The notes under the pieces: model-generated | Told to the model about the DNA's origin: nothing | The model's input: only the letters and a program-made list of their open reading frames with translations | The model's database searches: none | Made by a program: the position numbers and the translations under genes | Source: Bryobacteraceae bacterium | Lineage (GTDB): Bacteria > Acidobacteriota > Terriglobia > Bryobacterales > Bryobacteraceae | NCBI GenBank assembly: GCA_041394945.1 | Contig: JAWKHH010000003.1 | Coordinates: 1,488,001 to 1,552,000 of the forward strand | Length of the DNA: 64,000 nucleotides | Direction of reading: 5' to 3' | Part shown: one piece after another, positions 18,707-26,430 of the stretch | Layout of the letters: each line of letters starts with the position of its first letter | How positions within the stretch are numbered: position 1 is the first letter of the stretch

Positions 18707-18735
18707 TTTACTCCCGGGAACTTCGGTGATATCAT
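18707..18735 (+). promoter_or_regulatory. Possible sigma70-like promoter of the peptidase island
   Basis: TTTACT (18707-18712) and TATCAT (18730-18735) are 17 bases apart. The ATG at 18748 lies 12 bases past the -10, so the leader would be only a few bases. It lies just downstream of the paired TGCGCA repeat. Confidence 0.4.
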
Positions 18736-18747
18736 TTCGCCTCGAAG

Positions 18748-19686
18748 ATGCCATCGAACATCAATATTTCTAATTTCGTTCAGAACTTATCTCCGAATAC
18801 AACCGTGTCTGGGGGGTTGGATGCTGACGATTGGGGAATTTGCGCCTATTCTTGTCCGCCAATGGCGCAGACCAGGATACTTTGGTTCAACCGCAATGTC
18901 GGGGTGAAGAACCACCACACGTACGTCTTCACGACGACAATCGGGTTCGGCGCGGCCGTTATTACCCTTACGGTTTCGCTGACCGGCACGGCCACCAGCA
19001 GTAATTTCTGGCTCGAGGCGACAGTTAGTAGCGATGGCTCGACGCAGAGCACGCCGCAGATCAAGACTGTTCAGACGACGTCTCCGATCTACTTCACGAT
19101 GGCGACCCACGATGGAAACACGTTGAACTTCGCTCTCATAGTGAAGCGCTTCCTCAATGGCTCCTTCGATGACGTCACTGTCACGCTGCAACCATCGAGT
19201 GACGGAGTTAACGGGGTGGCGATCGTCGCGCAAAAGCAGGCGCAATCCAACTGGTGCTGGGCCGCGGTTGGCGCCACTATTGCCGCGTTCTACGATCCGG
19301 CCACTTTATGGACCCAATGCCGGATCGTCAACAACGCACTGGGCCAGACCACCTGTTGCACCGACGGTAGCAGTGACGCCTGCAACAAGACTGGGCAACT
19401 CGATAACGCGCTGACGATCGTGGGAAATTTTGACGCTCTAGTGAGCAGCGCAATGACCATGGGCGACGTAGTCGCCGAAATCGACGATCTGCAGCCCATC
19501 GGGGCGGCTGTACTGTGGGCGGTAGGCGGACACGGCGTGATCATCTCCGGCTACGATGTCAACAACGATTCCCTCAATATCCGCGACCCGATCAGCGGGA
19601 GCACGGATGACTTGCCATACAACACGTTCAGAAACTCCTACCTTGGCAGGGGGCGGTGGGTCGAATCCTACAAGACTAAGGCGTAA
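18748..19686 (+). CDS. Papain-like cysteine peptidase with a novel N-terminal domain
   Basis: 312 residues, no signal peptide. Residues 1-155 form a beta-rich domain (MPSNINI, SLTGTATSSNFWLE, RFLNGSFDDVTVTLQP) that occurs again as a separate protein 600 bases downstream. Residues 156-312 are a papain-like domain of the AvrRpt2/C70-like or C39-like kind: AQSNWCWAAVGA with candidate nucleophile Cys170, GGHGVIISGYD with His262, and IRDPISG with Asp280. The pair CCTDG and later Cys may bind metal or form a disulfide. The first 93 bases are about 43% GC by hand count, far below neighbouring genes, and suggest transfer. It is the first of three closely spaced genes. Confidence 0.82.
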   Translation: MPSNINISNFVQNLSPNTTVSGGLDADDWGICAYSCPPMAQTRILWFNRNVGVKNHHTYVFTTTIGFGAAVITLTVSLTGTATSSNFWLEATVSSDGSTQSTPQIKTVQTTSPIYFTMATHDGNTLNFALIVKRFLNGSFDDVTVTLQPSSDGVNGVAIVAQKQAQSNWCWAAVGATIAAFYDPATLWTQCRIVNNALGQTTCCTDGSSDACNKTGQLDNALTIVGNFDALVSSAMTMGDVVAEIDDLQPIGAAVLWAVGGHGVIISGYDVNNDSLNIRDPISGSTDDLPYNTFRNSYLGRGRWVESYKTKA

Positions 19687-19696
19687 GCAGAACAGA

Positions 19697-20260
19697 ATGC
19701 CGATCATTATCAAAGAACCCTCGGAGACTTTCCGCAACTCAGTGGTCACAGGCTCAAGACAAGCCAAGAGCGTCGCCAGCATGACGAAGGAAGATGTCGG
19801 GACAGCTCTGACGCCGCACCAGATCTATACGATCGACGAAGACCGCTTGGCGGCGGGCGCGACAATCGCCGATGCCCGGCTGATTGGTTGGAGGGTGTTT
19901 CATGCCGACGACCGCGATGCTGTGATCGAAAGCTACTGCACCGAGAACGACGACGGCCATCAGTTCGGCGGCGTTAACCGCGGTCCCTACGTGGCCGGCA
20001 CGAGGAGCGCGCTCGCGGCCGCCAAGGCGTTGCCCGAGGCAGCCGAGCAAGACTTCGAAGTCCGTCTGCTCCGGCTTCACGCGCTCCATTTCACGGCCCT
20101 CTGGCTGCACGGATCTACTTCCGAAACTGACATTCTCATCCCGATCGCCCCAATTTTTTCCGGGCACAACGCCGGTCAGCCCTATCCAGCCGCCCCGCTG
20201 CTGAACGATTTGCGGGGACTGGCCCAAGAACTCATAGTATCCGAGCAGGGACGCCAATAG
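19697..20260 (+). CDS. Unrecognised protein in the peptidase island
   Basis: 187 residues from the ATG at 19697, 10 bases after the peptidase stop; the frame is open upstream but only as a shadow of that gene. No signal peptide or membrane segment is visible. The sequence is mixed alpha/beta: SVASMTKEDVGTALTPHQIY, IADARLIGWRVFHADDRDAV, and a C-terminal helix-rich half with FEVRLLRLHALHFTALWLHG followed by DILIPIAPIF. I do not recognise a family. Its place between two proteins that share a domain suggests a partner, chaperone or immunity-type role, but this is inference only. Confidence 0.75.
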   Translation: MPIIIKEPSETFRNSVVTGSRQAKSVASMTKEDVGTALTPHQIYTIDEDRLAAGATIADARLIGWRVFHADDRDAVIESYCTENDDGHQFGGVNRGPYVAGTRSALAAAKALPEAAEQDFEVRLLRLHALHFTALWLHGSTSETDILIPIAPIFSGHNAGQPYPAAPLLNDLRGLAQELIVSEQGRQ

Positions 20261-20283
20261 ACTCGATCGCCCCGAGGAAGACG

Positions 20284-20766
20284 ATGCCAAGCAACATCAA
20301 CATTCAAAATTGGGTGAACGGCCTGAAGCTGAATACGACGGTCGGCGGAGGGTTGGAGAGCAGCGCCTACAGCATCAACGCGACAAGCGCGCCGCCAGAC
20401 CGGCTCGTCAACTACCTTACGTTCAACCGCCAGCAGGGAATTACGAACAAGAAGACCTTCACGTTCAATACGAGCTTCGAACTTGGCGACATTCACTTCG
20501 TCATCGCGATATCGTTGACCGGCACGCCGACCTCGAGTAACTATTGGATTGAGTTGAGCGCCACCGGGCCGGACACCACCGGACAAATCGCCACGGAGAA
20601 GACGGGGCGGGTGTCTACCGTCAAGAGCGTGTCCTTCAACCTGTTGCAGCCGATTCTCGGCGGCCAGACGCTCAACTACACCGCAACGCTCCGTCGATTC
20701 CTGAATGGCGACTACGACGACGTCACAATCACAATCGAGCCAACCACACAGTCCGCGCCACAGTGA
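20284..20766 (+). CDS. Stand-alone paralogue of the peptidase N-terminal domain
   Basis: 160 residues with a ribosome site GAGGAAG before the ATG. It aligns along its whole length with residues 1-155 of the peptidase in this island: both begin MPSNINI and share NTTV-GGL, FNR--G--N, SLTGT-TSSN-W-E and RFLNG--DDVT. No catalytic domain follows, so it is the domain alone. No signal peptide. It could be a binding partner or competitor for whatever the peptidase's N-terminal domain recognises. The domain is not one I can name. Confidence 0.8.
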   Translation: MPSNINIQNWVNGLKLNTTVGGGLESSAYSINATSAPPDRLVNYLTFNRQQGITNKKTFTFNTSFELGDIHFVIAISLTGTPTSSNYWIELSATGPDTTGQIATEKTGRVSTVKSVSFNLLQPILGGQTLNYTATLRRFLNGDYDDVTITIEPTTQSAPQ

Positions 20767-20817
20767 GCCGATCCCCTCGCGGCGCCAAGGCGGCCGGTGC
20801 ATCGCCGTCGGCCCGCC

Positions 20818-23034
20818 TCAGCGGATCTCGTACAAGCAGTACCCGGCGCGCTCGGCCAGAAACCGGATGCCCCACTGGCTCTGGCGCTCATGGAAATCCG
20901 CGAATCCAAACCCCTCGCGTCCAACCAACAGATAGCCTACGCCGGCCGACTTGGCCTCGGCCGTCGCCAACCGCCGCATCCCCAGCGGGGGCGGGACCGA
21001 TTGCTCCCGGTACTCCGCCACCACATGACTCTTTCCGCCCGCTTCGAACCACTCCACTTCCGGACGAGCGCCGGCCTGCTCCTCCGGCGTCAGGATCGCC
21101 ACCGCGTCCATCTCAAGCGGCGCTCCGAACTCGGCCTCCACGTACATCCCCGGAAACAGCCGCTCCCAACTCGCCCACCTGGTCACCGGGCTGTTGTCGA
21201 AGGCGTCCCGGACATCCCACGGATTCGGCCACGCGCGCAACTTCCAATCCCGCTCGCGCCTGAGCTCACGGCCCTTGTGAAAGAAGCGCAGCTCCGTCAC
21301 GAGGAACTGATCCGGCGACCCGGACGGCGCCGCCTGCCGTACGCGTACGCGCGTCGCCGCCTGGCCCGGCAGGGCAAACCGCAGCTCGCGAACCGGGTGG
21401 GACTCCTGGATCAAGGGGGTGAACAGGATGCGCTCCAGCCGCTCTCCGTAGGCAGATTGGTGCGCCACCACGAGGTCCCGATCCATGTAACTCATCGGCT
21501 GCGACTCCCACGCGAAGACGCGGCGCCCTGGCGGCGCCAGATGCTGGATCATGCGCGCGACTTCAATGGGCGGGAAGTGGCGCGTGAGGTATTCCGATTC
21601 CGGCTGGATACGCAGCGCGGCGCGCCACATTGTCCGGTCCAGCCGCCACGCATATTGGTCCGCGTACCGCTTCACGACGTCCGGCCACGACAACACGCCG
21701 TGCGCGAGCACGAGCACGGCCAGCCCCGCCGGGAACCGCGACGCCGCCATGCACAACGCCAGCGCGAACAAGGGCGCGGCGGGAATCAGGAATCGCGTTC
21801 CGATGTTGGCGGCATAGGGCAGCGCGAACAGCGCCCCGGCGGCCAGCAGGCGACGCCCTTCAGGCTTGCCGAGCGCAAACAGCGCCAGCGGCAGGAGTAA
21901 GTACGCGGGCCCGAGTAATCCGTTCAGTCTCTGTCCGCGGAAAGTAACTTCCGCCGGAATCGACCATTTCGATTCCAGATACCCGTAGTCGCGCATGCCT
22001 GCCGCGTACTGCTCCTCGAACAGGACGTGCACGGTGGGGTTGCGAAACACGCGATTGAAGAACGGCGAAACCGGGTTTCCGGTGACGATGGCGTTCTTCG
22101 CCATCCACGGCGCGATCCACAGCGCCGCCGCTAGGGCCGCCGGCGCGGCCGCGCGAAACAGCCTGCCCGGGGAACGCCACAGCCGGAAGGCGAACACGGC
22201 GGCCACATAGACCGCCCCTACGAAAGCCGTGTACTTCACCGCGTAGGCGAAGCCGGCCAGGATCCCGATCCCGAAGGCGAGCCCGGCGGTCCTTGCGTCG
22301 TCCCATAGACGAATCAGGTAGAACAATCCGAACAGCACCGCGGCCGTGGCCACGTCGTTGTAGGCGCTGGTGGCGTCGAGGCCGATCACCGGCGTCACGA
22401 AAACGAAAAGGGCCGCCGCCAGCCCGGCTAGGCCAGATCCATACCGCCGCCCGTAGGCGGCCAGCAGCGCGCAGAGCGCCAGGAGAAAGTTGAAGTGCAC
22501 CAGCGCGCCGGCCGATTGGCGTCCGAATGGCCACGCGAACAGGAACAGCATCTCCACGCCCTGCGAGAGGCTCGCGTAGATGCTGGTGGTGATGGCCGGA
22601 AAGCCGCGTTCGCGATAGTATCGCGCCACCAGCCCCAGATGATAGGTCGTGCCGTCCGGGCTGATCTCGGGCGCCATCGCGTTCGAAAGATACAGCGCCG
22701 CGAACGGCGCCGCCGCCACGCCGGCCGCCACCCAGGCCCAACGCGGCAGCTCTGGCGGCTCCTCCGCGGCGATCAGGCCGCGACCCTTCCACCACCACAA
22801 AGCCAGCACCGCGATTCCAGCGCCAAGCATTACGCCCTTGTAGAGTAATTGCGCCGCCGCCAGTGCGAAGGTGATGTTACTCAGCACCGCCGAGCCCAGC
22901 AGGAACGCGAGCGCCGCGCCTTCCATCCGCCCCACCGGAATCCGCAGCCGTGAGAGCGCCAGGCCGCCCGCCGCCATCGACACCGCCGCGGTGAACAGCC
23001 ACGCGAAGACGATGTAGAAGGCCTGCGGCATCAA
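20818..23034 (-). CDS. Polytopic membrane protein, GT-C glycosyltransferase-like
   Basis: 738 residues. The first 450 hold about ten or more hydrophobic segments; the first soluble loop has the GT-C look (MAPEISPDGTTYHLGLVARYYRERG), where acidic residues after the first helix are the usual catalytic place in ArnT/PMT-like enzymes. Later helices include LAGLAAALFVFVTPVIGLDATSAYND. The C-terminal 240 residues are soluble and beta-rich and probably periplasmic (NPWDVRDAFDNSPVTRWASWE resembles a discoidin-like carbohydrate-binding segment). Transfer of a lipid-linked sugar is inferred. Its start overlaps the stop of the upstream lipoprotein gene (ATGA), so the two are translated together. Confidence 0.8.
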   Translation of the reverse strand: MMPQAFYIVFAWLFTAAVSMAAGGLALSRLRIPVGRMEGAALAFLLGSAVLSNITFALAAAQLLYKGVMLGAGIAVLALWWWKGRGLIAAEEPPELPRWAWVAAGVAAAPFAALYLSNAMAPEISPDGTTYHLGLVARYYRERGFPAITTSIYASLSQGVEMLFLFAWPFGRQSAGALVHFNFLLALCALLAAYGRRYGSGLAGLAAALFVFVTPVIGLDATSAYNDVATAAVLFGLFYLIRLWDDARTAGLAFGIGILAGFAYAVKYTAFVGAVYVAAVFAFRLWRSPGRLFRAAAPAALAAALWIAPWMAKNAIVTGNPVSPFFNRVFRNPTVHVLFEEQYAAGMRDYGYLESKWSIPAEVTFRGQRLNGLLGPAYLLLPLALFALGKPEGRRLLAAGALFALPYAANIGTRFLIPAAPLFALALCMAASRFPAGLAVLVLAHGVLSWPDVVKRYADQYAWRLDRTMWRAALRIQPESEYLTRHFPPIEVARMIQHLAPPGRRVFAWESQPMSYMDRDLVVAHQSAYGERLERILFTPLIQESHPVRELRFALPGQAATRVRVRQAAPSGSPDQFLVTELRFFHKGRELRRERDWKLRAWPNPWDVRDAFDNSPVTRWASWERLFPGMYVEAEFGAPLEMDAVAILTPEEQAGARPEVEWFEAGGKSHVVAEYREQSVPPPLGMRRLATAEAKSAGVGYLLVGREGFGFADFHERQSQWGIRFLAERAGYCLYEIR

Positions 23035-23567
23035 TCGAGAAAGCCGGCGCCGTTCAGGATCATCCCGAGCCGGGCGCCGTCCGCCGGCGACACCCAGACC
23101 TTGTCGAGGTCAGCCCCGGCCACGACATCCTCGCCGTCCTTCAACCAATCGGGCGGCACTGGTTTCTCGAAGCGGTAGCCGCCGTCTTTCGAGTAAGTCT
23201 CCGTCCCGAGCAAGTGTCCGTTCACGGCAAAGCGGACGGTTACCGGACCGGTCACCGACATCGTCTCCGAGTTGAATGCGAAGTCCATGACAAATCGCAA
23301 GCCGTCTATCTTCGGAACCACGAAGCGCAGCAGGGGCCGCTGCCCCGTCCAACGCCAGGACTCGTCGTCGATCCGCTCGCCCACGTCGCGCAGGATATGG
23401 TCCTCCGCGGCCGGGTCGTTAAACCGGATAAAGTACTTCAGGCGGCTCGTGTCCGGGCCGGCGATCGCCTTTCGTTGCTCCGGTGGCGCGTAATAATCCG
23501 GCTGGCTCACGCAGCCGGCCAGCGCGAGCGCGGCCGCCGCCGTGCTAAACCGACTTGTCCTTCGCAT
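23031..23567 (-). CDS. Lipoprotein, unknown function
   Basis: 178 residues. A lipoprotein signal is clear: basic start, AAAALALAGC with the lipobox Cys at residue 19. The mature part is compact and beta-rich (RFNDPAAEDHILRDVGERIDDESWRWTG, FVVPKIDGLRFVMDFAFNSE, VTVRFAVNGHLLGTETY, ending in an ADLDKVWVSPADGARLGMILNGAGF block). This tail resembles a sugar-binding-like sandwich but I cannot assign it. It overlaps nth by 23 bases upstream and the GT-C gene by 4 bases downstream, so the three genes likely form one operon. Confidence 0.8.
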   Translation of the reverse strand: MRRTSRFSTAAAALALAGCVSQPDYYAPPEQRKAIAGPDTSRLKYFIRFNDPAAEDHILRDVGERIDDESWRWTGQRPLLRFVVPKIDGLRFVMDFAFNSETMSVTGPVTVRFAVNGHLLGTETYSKDGGYRFEKPVPPDWLKDGEDVVAGADLDKVWVSPADGARLGMILNGAGFLD

Positions 23568-24210
23568 GGCAAAGAGGCTCGATCGGGCACGCCTGGCACT
23601 TCGGGTTGCGCGCCGCGCACAGTTGACGGCCGTGATGGATCATCTGGTGCGAGAAGAGAATCCAGCGGTCCTTCGGGATCAGTTTCGTCAGGTCGCGCTC
23701 GATCTTCACCGGATCCGTTTCCTTCGTCAGGTCAAGCCGCTGAGAGATCCGCGCCACATGCGTATCCACCACCACGCCGCTCGCGATCCCATACACCGTT
23801 CCGAGCACGACGTTCGCGGTTTTGCGAGCCGCTCCCGGTATCCGCAGCATCTCCTCCATCGTCCGCGGAATCTCGCCGCCGAACTCGCCAAGCACCGTCT
23901 TCGCCGCGCCGATGATCGACTTGGCCTTGTTGTTGAAGAAACCCGTGGACCGGATATCCTCGGCCAACTCTTCCTGCGGAACGTTGGCGAAATCCTCGAT
24001 CGCCGGATACTTGCGGAACAGGCCCGGCGTCACCATGTTCACGCGCTTGTCGGTGCACTGCGCCGACAGGATCGTCGCCACCAGGAGCTGCCACCCGTTC
24101 TCATGGACAAGCTCGCAGGTGACGTTCGGATACATGCGGTCCAAACCCGCGAGTATGTCGTCGACGCGGGCCTTGCGTTCGGCTGCGGTTTTGGGCGATT
24201 TTCGGGCCAA
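23545..24210 (-). CDS. nth: Endonuclease III (DNA glycosylase/AP lyase)
   Basis: 221 residues from a TTG start. It removes oxidised pyrimidines and cleaves the abasic site in base excision repair. Seen: LLVATILSAQCTDKRVN at the usual place, the helix-hairpin-helix IPGAARKTANVVLG with catalytic Lys130, Asp149 in VVVDTHVARIS, and the [4Fe-4S] ligands Cys198, Cys205, Cys208 and Cys214 with the family spacing C-X6-C-X2-C-X5-C. All catalytic residues are present. Its start is one base from the start of the divergent nitrilase gene. It precedes a lipoprotein and a membrane GT-C gene, with which it overlaps or adjoins. Confidence 0.95.
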   Translation of the reverse strand: MARKSPKTAAERKARVDDILAGLDRMYPNVTCELVHENGWQLLVATILSAQCTDKRVNMVTPGLFRKYPAIEDFANVPQEELAEDIRSTGFFNNKAKSIIGAAKTVLGEFGGEIPRTMEEMLRIPGAARKTANVVLGTVYGIASGVVVDTHVARISQRLDLTKETDPVKIERDLTKLIPKDRWILFSHQMIHHGRQLCAARNPKCQACPIEPLCHAKDKSV

Positions 24211-24211
24211 A

Positions 24212-25015
24212 ATGACCTACAATCATAGCATTCCCTACCGCATCGCACTCGCCAATCTCCGTATCGCCGCAACGCCCGCCGAATCGGTGGAACTCACATG
24301 CGCCGCCATCGCCGAAGCAGCCCGCGCCGGCGCCGCCATCGTCTGTTTTCCCGAATGCTATGTGCCCGGCTACCGCACTCCCGGAAAGGCGTTGCCACCG
24401 CCGGACGCCGCCTTCCTCGAGCGCGCCTGGACCACGATCGCCGCGGCGGCGGCCCAAGCCCGCGTGGCCGTCGTGCTCGGCTCCGAACGCCTCGAAGAAT
24501 CGCGCCTTCTCGTAACCGCGCTCGTCATCCACGCAGACGGCTCGCGCGGCGGCTTTCAGGACAAGGTCCAGCTCGATCCGTCCGAAGAAGCCACCTACTC
24601 GCCCGGCGCCGGACGCCGAGTCTTTCAAGCCGGACCGCTCACGTTCGGCGTCGCCATCTGCCACGAAGGATGGCGCTATCCGGAAACCGTCCGCTGGGCC
24701 GCGCGGCACGGCGCTCAGGTGGTGTTCCACCCGCAGTTCCACGACGCCGAGCCCGGCGCCTACGCGCCGTCCGCCTACGCCGATCCACGGAATACCTTCC
24801 ACGAAAAGGCGCTTCTCTGCCGAGCCGCGGAGAACACCTGCTACATCGCCTCCGCCAACATCGCGTGCGCCGGATCGCCCACGACGTCCGTCGTCGTCCG
24901 GCCCGACGGCGCCGTTCTCGCCTGGCAACCCTATGGCCGCGAAGGCCTGCTCGTCGCCGATCTCGACCTCACGGCCGCCACGGGGCTTCTCGCACGCCGG
25001 CTGCGGCCCGTGTAG
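24212..25015 (+). CDS. Carbon-nitrogen hydrolase (nitrilase superfamily)
   Basis: 267 residues from the ATG at 24212; the frame is open further upstream only as antisense of nth. The catalytic triad is complete: Glu48 in AAIVCFPECYVPGY, Lys118 in GGFQDKVQLDP and Cys150 in VAICHEGWRYPE. The family hydrolyses amides, nitriles or N-carbamoyl groups through a cysteine thioester. Followed by a class III aminotransferase and a HAD hydrolase, it may act in an omega-amino acid or pyrimidine-type degradation path (for example N-carbamoyl-beta-alanine cleavage), but the substrate is not readable from sequence. Confidence 0.9.
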   Translation: MTYNHSIPYRIALANLRIAATPAESVELTCAAIAEAARAGAAIVCFPECYVPGYRTPGKALPPPDAAFLERAWTTIAAAAAQARVAVVLGSERLEESRLLVTALVIHADGSRGGFQDKVQLDPSEEATYSPGAGRRVFQAGPLTFGVAICHEGWRYPETVRWAARHGAQVVFHPQFHDAEPGAYAPSAYADPRNTFHEKALLCRAAENTCYIASANIACAGSPTTSVVVRPDGAVLAWQPYGREGLLVADLDLTAATGLLARRLRPV

Positions 25016-25046
25016 CGTCCACAGGAGTACAATTAGGATTCCCACC

Positions 25047-26426
25047 ATGGCCAGAGAGTTCGACTTGACCCCCCGCGCCGTTTCGCCTGTTTCGACGAAG
25101 TTCCGGCGCATCGCGACACCGCTTCCCGCGCCCGATTCCGTCCACATCCTGGAAACGCTCCACAAATACGAACCCATCGCCATGAGCGGCCAGCCGCCCA
25201 TTCTTTGGGACCACGCCGAGGGCTTCCAGGTTTGGGATACGGCCGGCAATTGCTGGATCGATTGGTCGAGCGGAGTACTCATCACCAATGCGGGCCATGG
25301 GCGCAAGCAGATCGCCGACGCGGTCGCCAATCAGGCCCACAAGCTCCTCACGAACTACTGCTTCCCCAACGAACCACGTGCGAAGCTGGTCGAACGCCTT
25401 GCCACCATGCTCGGCGAGCCGGATCGCAAGGTCTTCCTGCTCACTACCGGTTCGGAAGCCGTGGAGTGCGCCATCAAGCTCTGCCGGACGCACGGCGTGA
25501 AAGTAGGCGGCCGCGCCAAGAACGTGGTTGTCTCCTTCGACAAAGCCTTTCACGGACGCACGCTCGGCTCCCAACAGGCCGGCGGCATCCCCGGCCTCAA
25601 GGAGTGGATCGTCAATCTCGACCCCGGCTTCGTCCAGATTCCCTTCCCTGACGGCTTCCGCACGCGCGACACCAGCTTCGAGGGTTTCCTGCGCGCCCTG
25701 GCCGAGACCGGCACGCAGCCCGCCGACGTCTGCGGCGTCATCCTCGAAACGTATCAGGGCGGCAGCGCCGCCTTCGCGCCTGTTGAATACATGCAGCAAT
25801 TGCGCGCCTGGTGCACGGGACGCAAGGCGCTGCTGGTGTGCGACGAGGTGCAGGCCGGTTTTGGCCGCACCGGCACGCTCGCCGGCTATCAACACTACGG
25901 CATCGTGCCGGACCTTTCCACCTGGGGCAAGGGCATCTCGAGTTCGCTGCCCATCTCCTGCGTGATCGGCCGCGCCGACGTGATGGACCTTCATCCGCCC
26001 GGCTCGATGACTTCCACTCACACCGGAAACCCGGTCTGTTGCGCCGCCGCGCTCGCCAACCTCGACCTCATCCTCGCCGAGGACCTGTCGGGCAACTCAG
26101 CCCGCATGGGCGCGATTCTGCACGATCGGCTGCGCGCGATGAAAGCGCGTCACAAGGAGATCGGCTGCGTGGACGGCAAGGGCCTCGTCGCCGGCGCCGC
26201 ATGCGTGCACCCCGAATCGATGGAGCCGGACGCGGACCTGGCATGGGACACCGTACGCCGCGCCGTGGAAAAAGGCGTCCTGATGTTCTCGCCCGTCGGC
26301 CTCGGCGGCGCCACCATCAAGATCTGCCCGCCTCTGGTGATCAATCAGGAAGCTCTCGAGGAGAGTCTCGGAGCGTTCGAAGAGGCATTCGCGGAAGCGC
26401 TCGCCGCGCGCGCCGTCGCGGTGTGA
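25047..26426 (+). CDS. Class III aminotransferase (PLP), omega-amino acid type
   Basis: 459 residues, normal length. It starts at the ATG 25047 with AGGA upstream. Family marks: NAGHGRKQIADAVANQAHKL, the PLP-phosphate region TTGSEAVECAIKLCR, FHGRTLGSQQ, the PLP-ring Asp in LLVCDEVQAGFGRTGTL and the Schiff-base Lys near residue 295 in STWGKGISSSLP. It belongs with 4-aminobutyrate and related aminotransferases. It sits 31 bases after the nitrilase gene and 4 bases before the HAD gene, so a short catabolic operon is likely. The exact amino donor is unknown. Confidence 0.92.
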   Translation: MAREFDLTPRAVSPVSTKFRRIATPLPAPDSVHILETLHKYEPIAMSGQPPILWDHAEGFQVWDTAGNCWIDWSSGVLITNAGHGRKQIADAVANQAHKLLTNYCFPNEPRAKLVERLATMLGEPDRKVFLLTTGSEAVECAIKLCRTHGVKVGGRAKNVVVSFDKAFHGRTLGSQQAGGIPGLKEWIVNLDPGFVQIPFPDGFRTRDTSFEGFLRALAETGTQPADVCGVILETYQGGSAAFAPVEYMQQLRAWCTGRKALLVCDEVQAGFGRTGTLAGYQHYGIVPDLSTWGKGISSSLPISCVIGRADVMDLHPPGSMTSTHTGNPVCCAAALANLDLILAEDLSGNSARMGAILHDRLRAMKARHKEIGCVDGKGLVAGAACVHPESMEPDADLAWDTVRRAVEKGVLMFSPVGLGGATIKICPPLVINQEALEESLGAFEEAFAEALAARAVAV

Positions 26427-26430
26427 AGCC

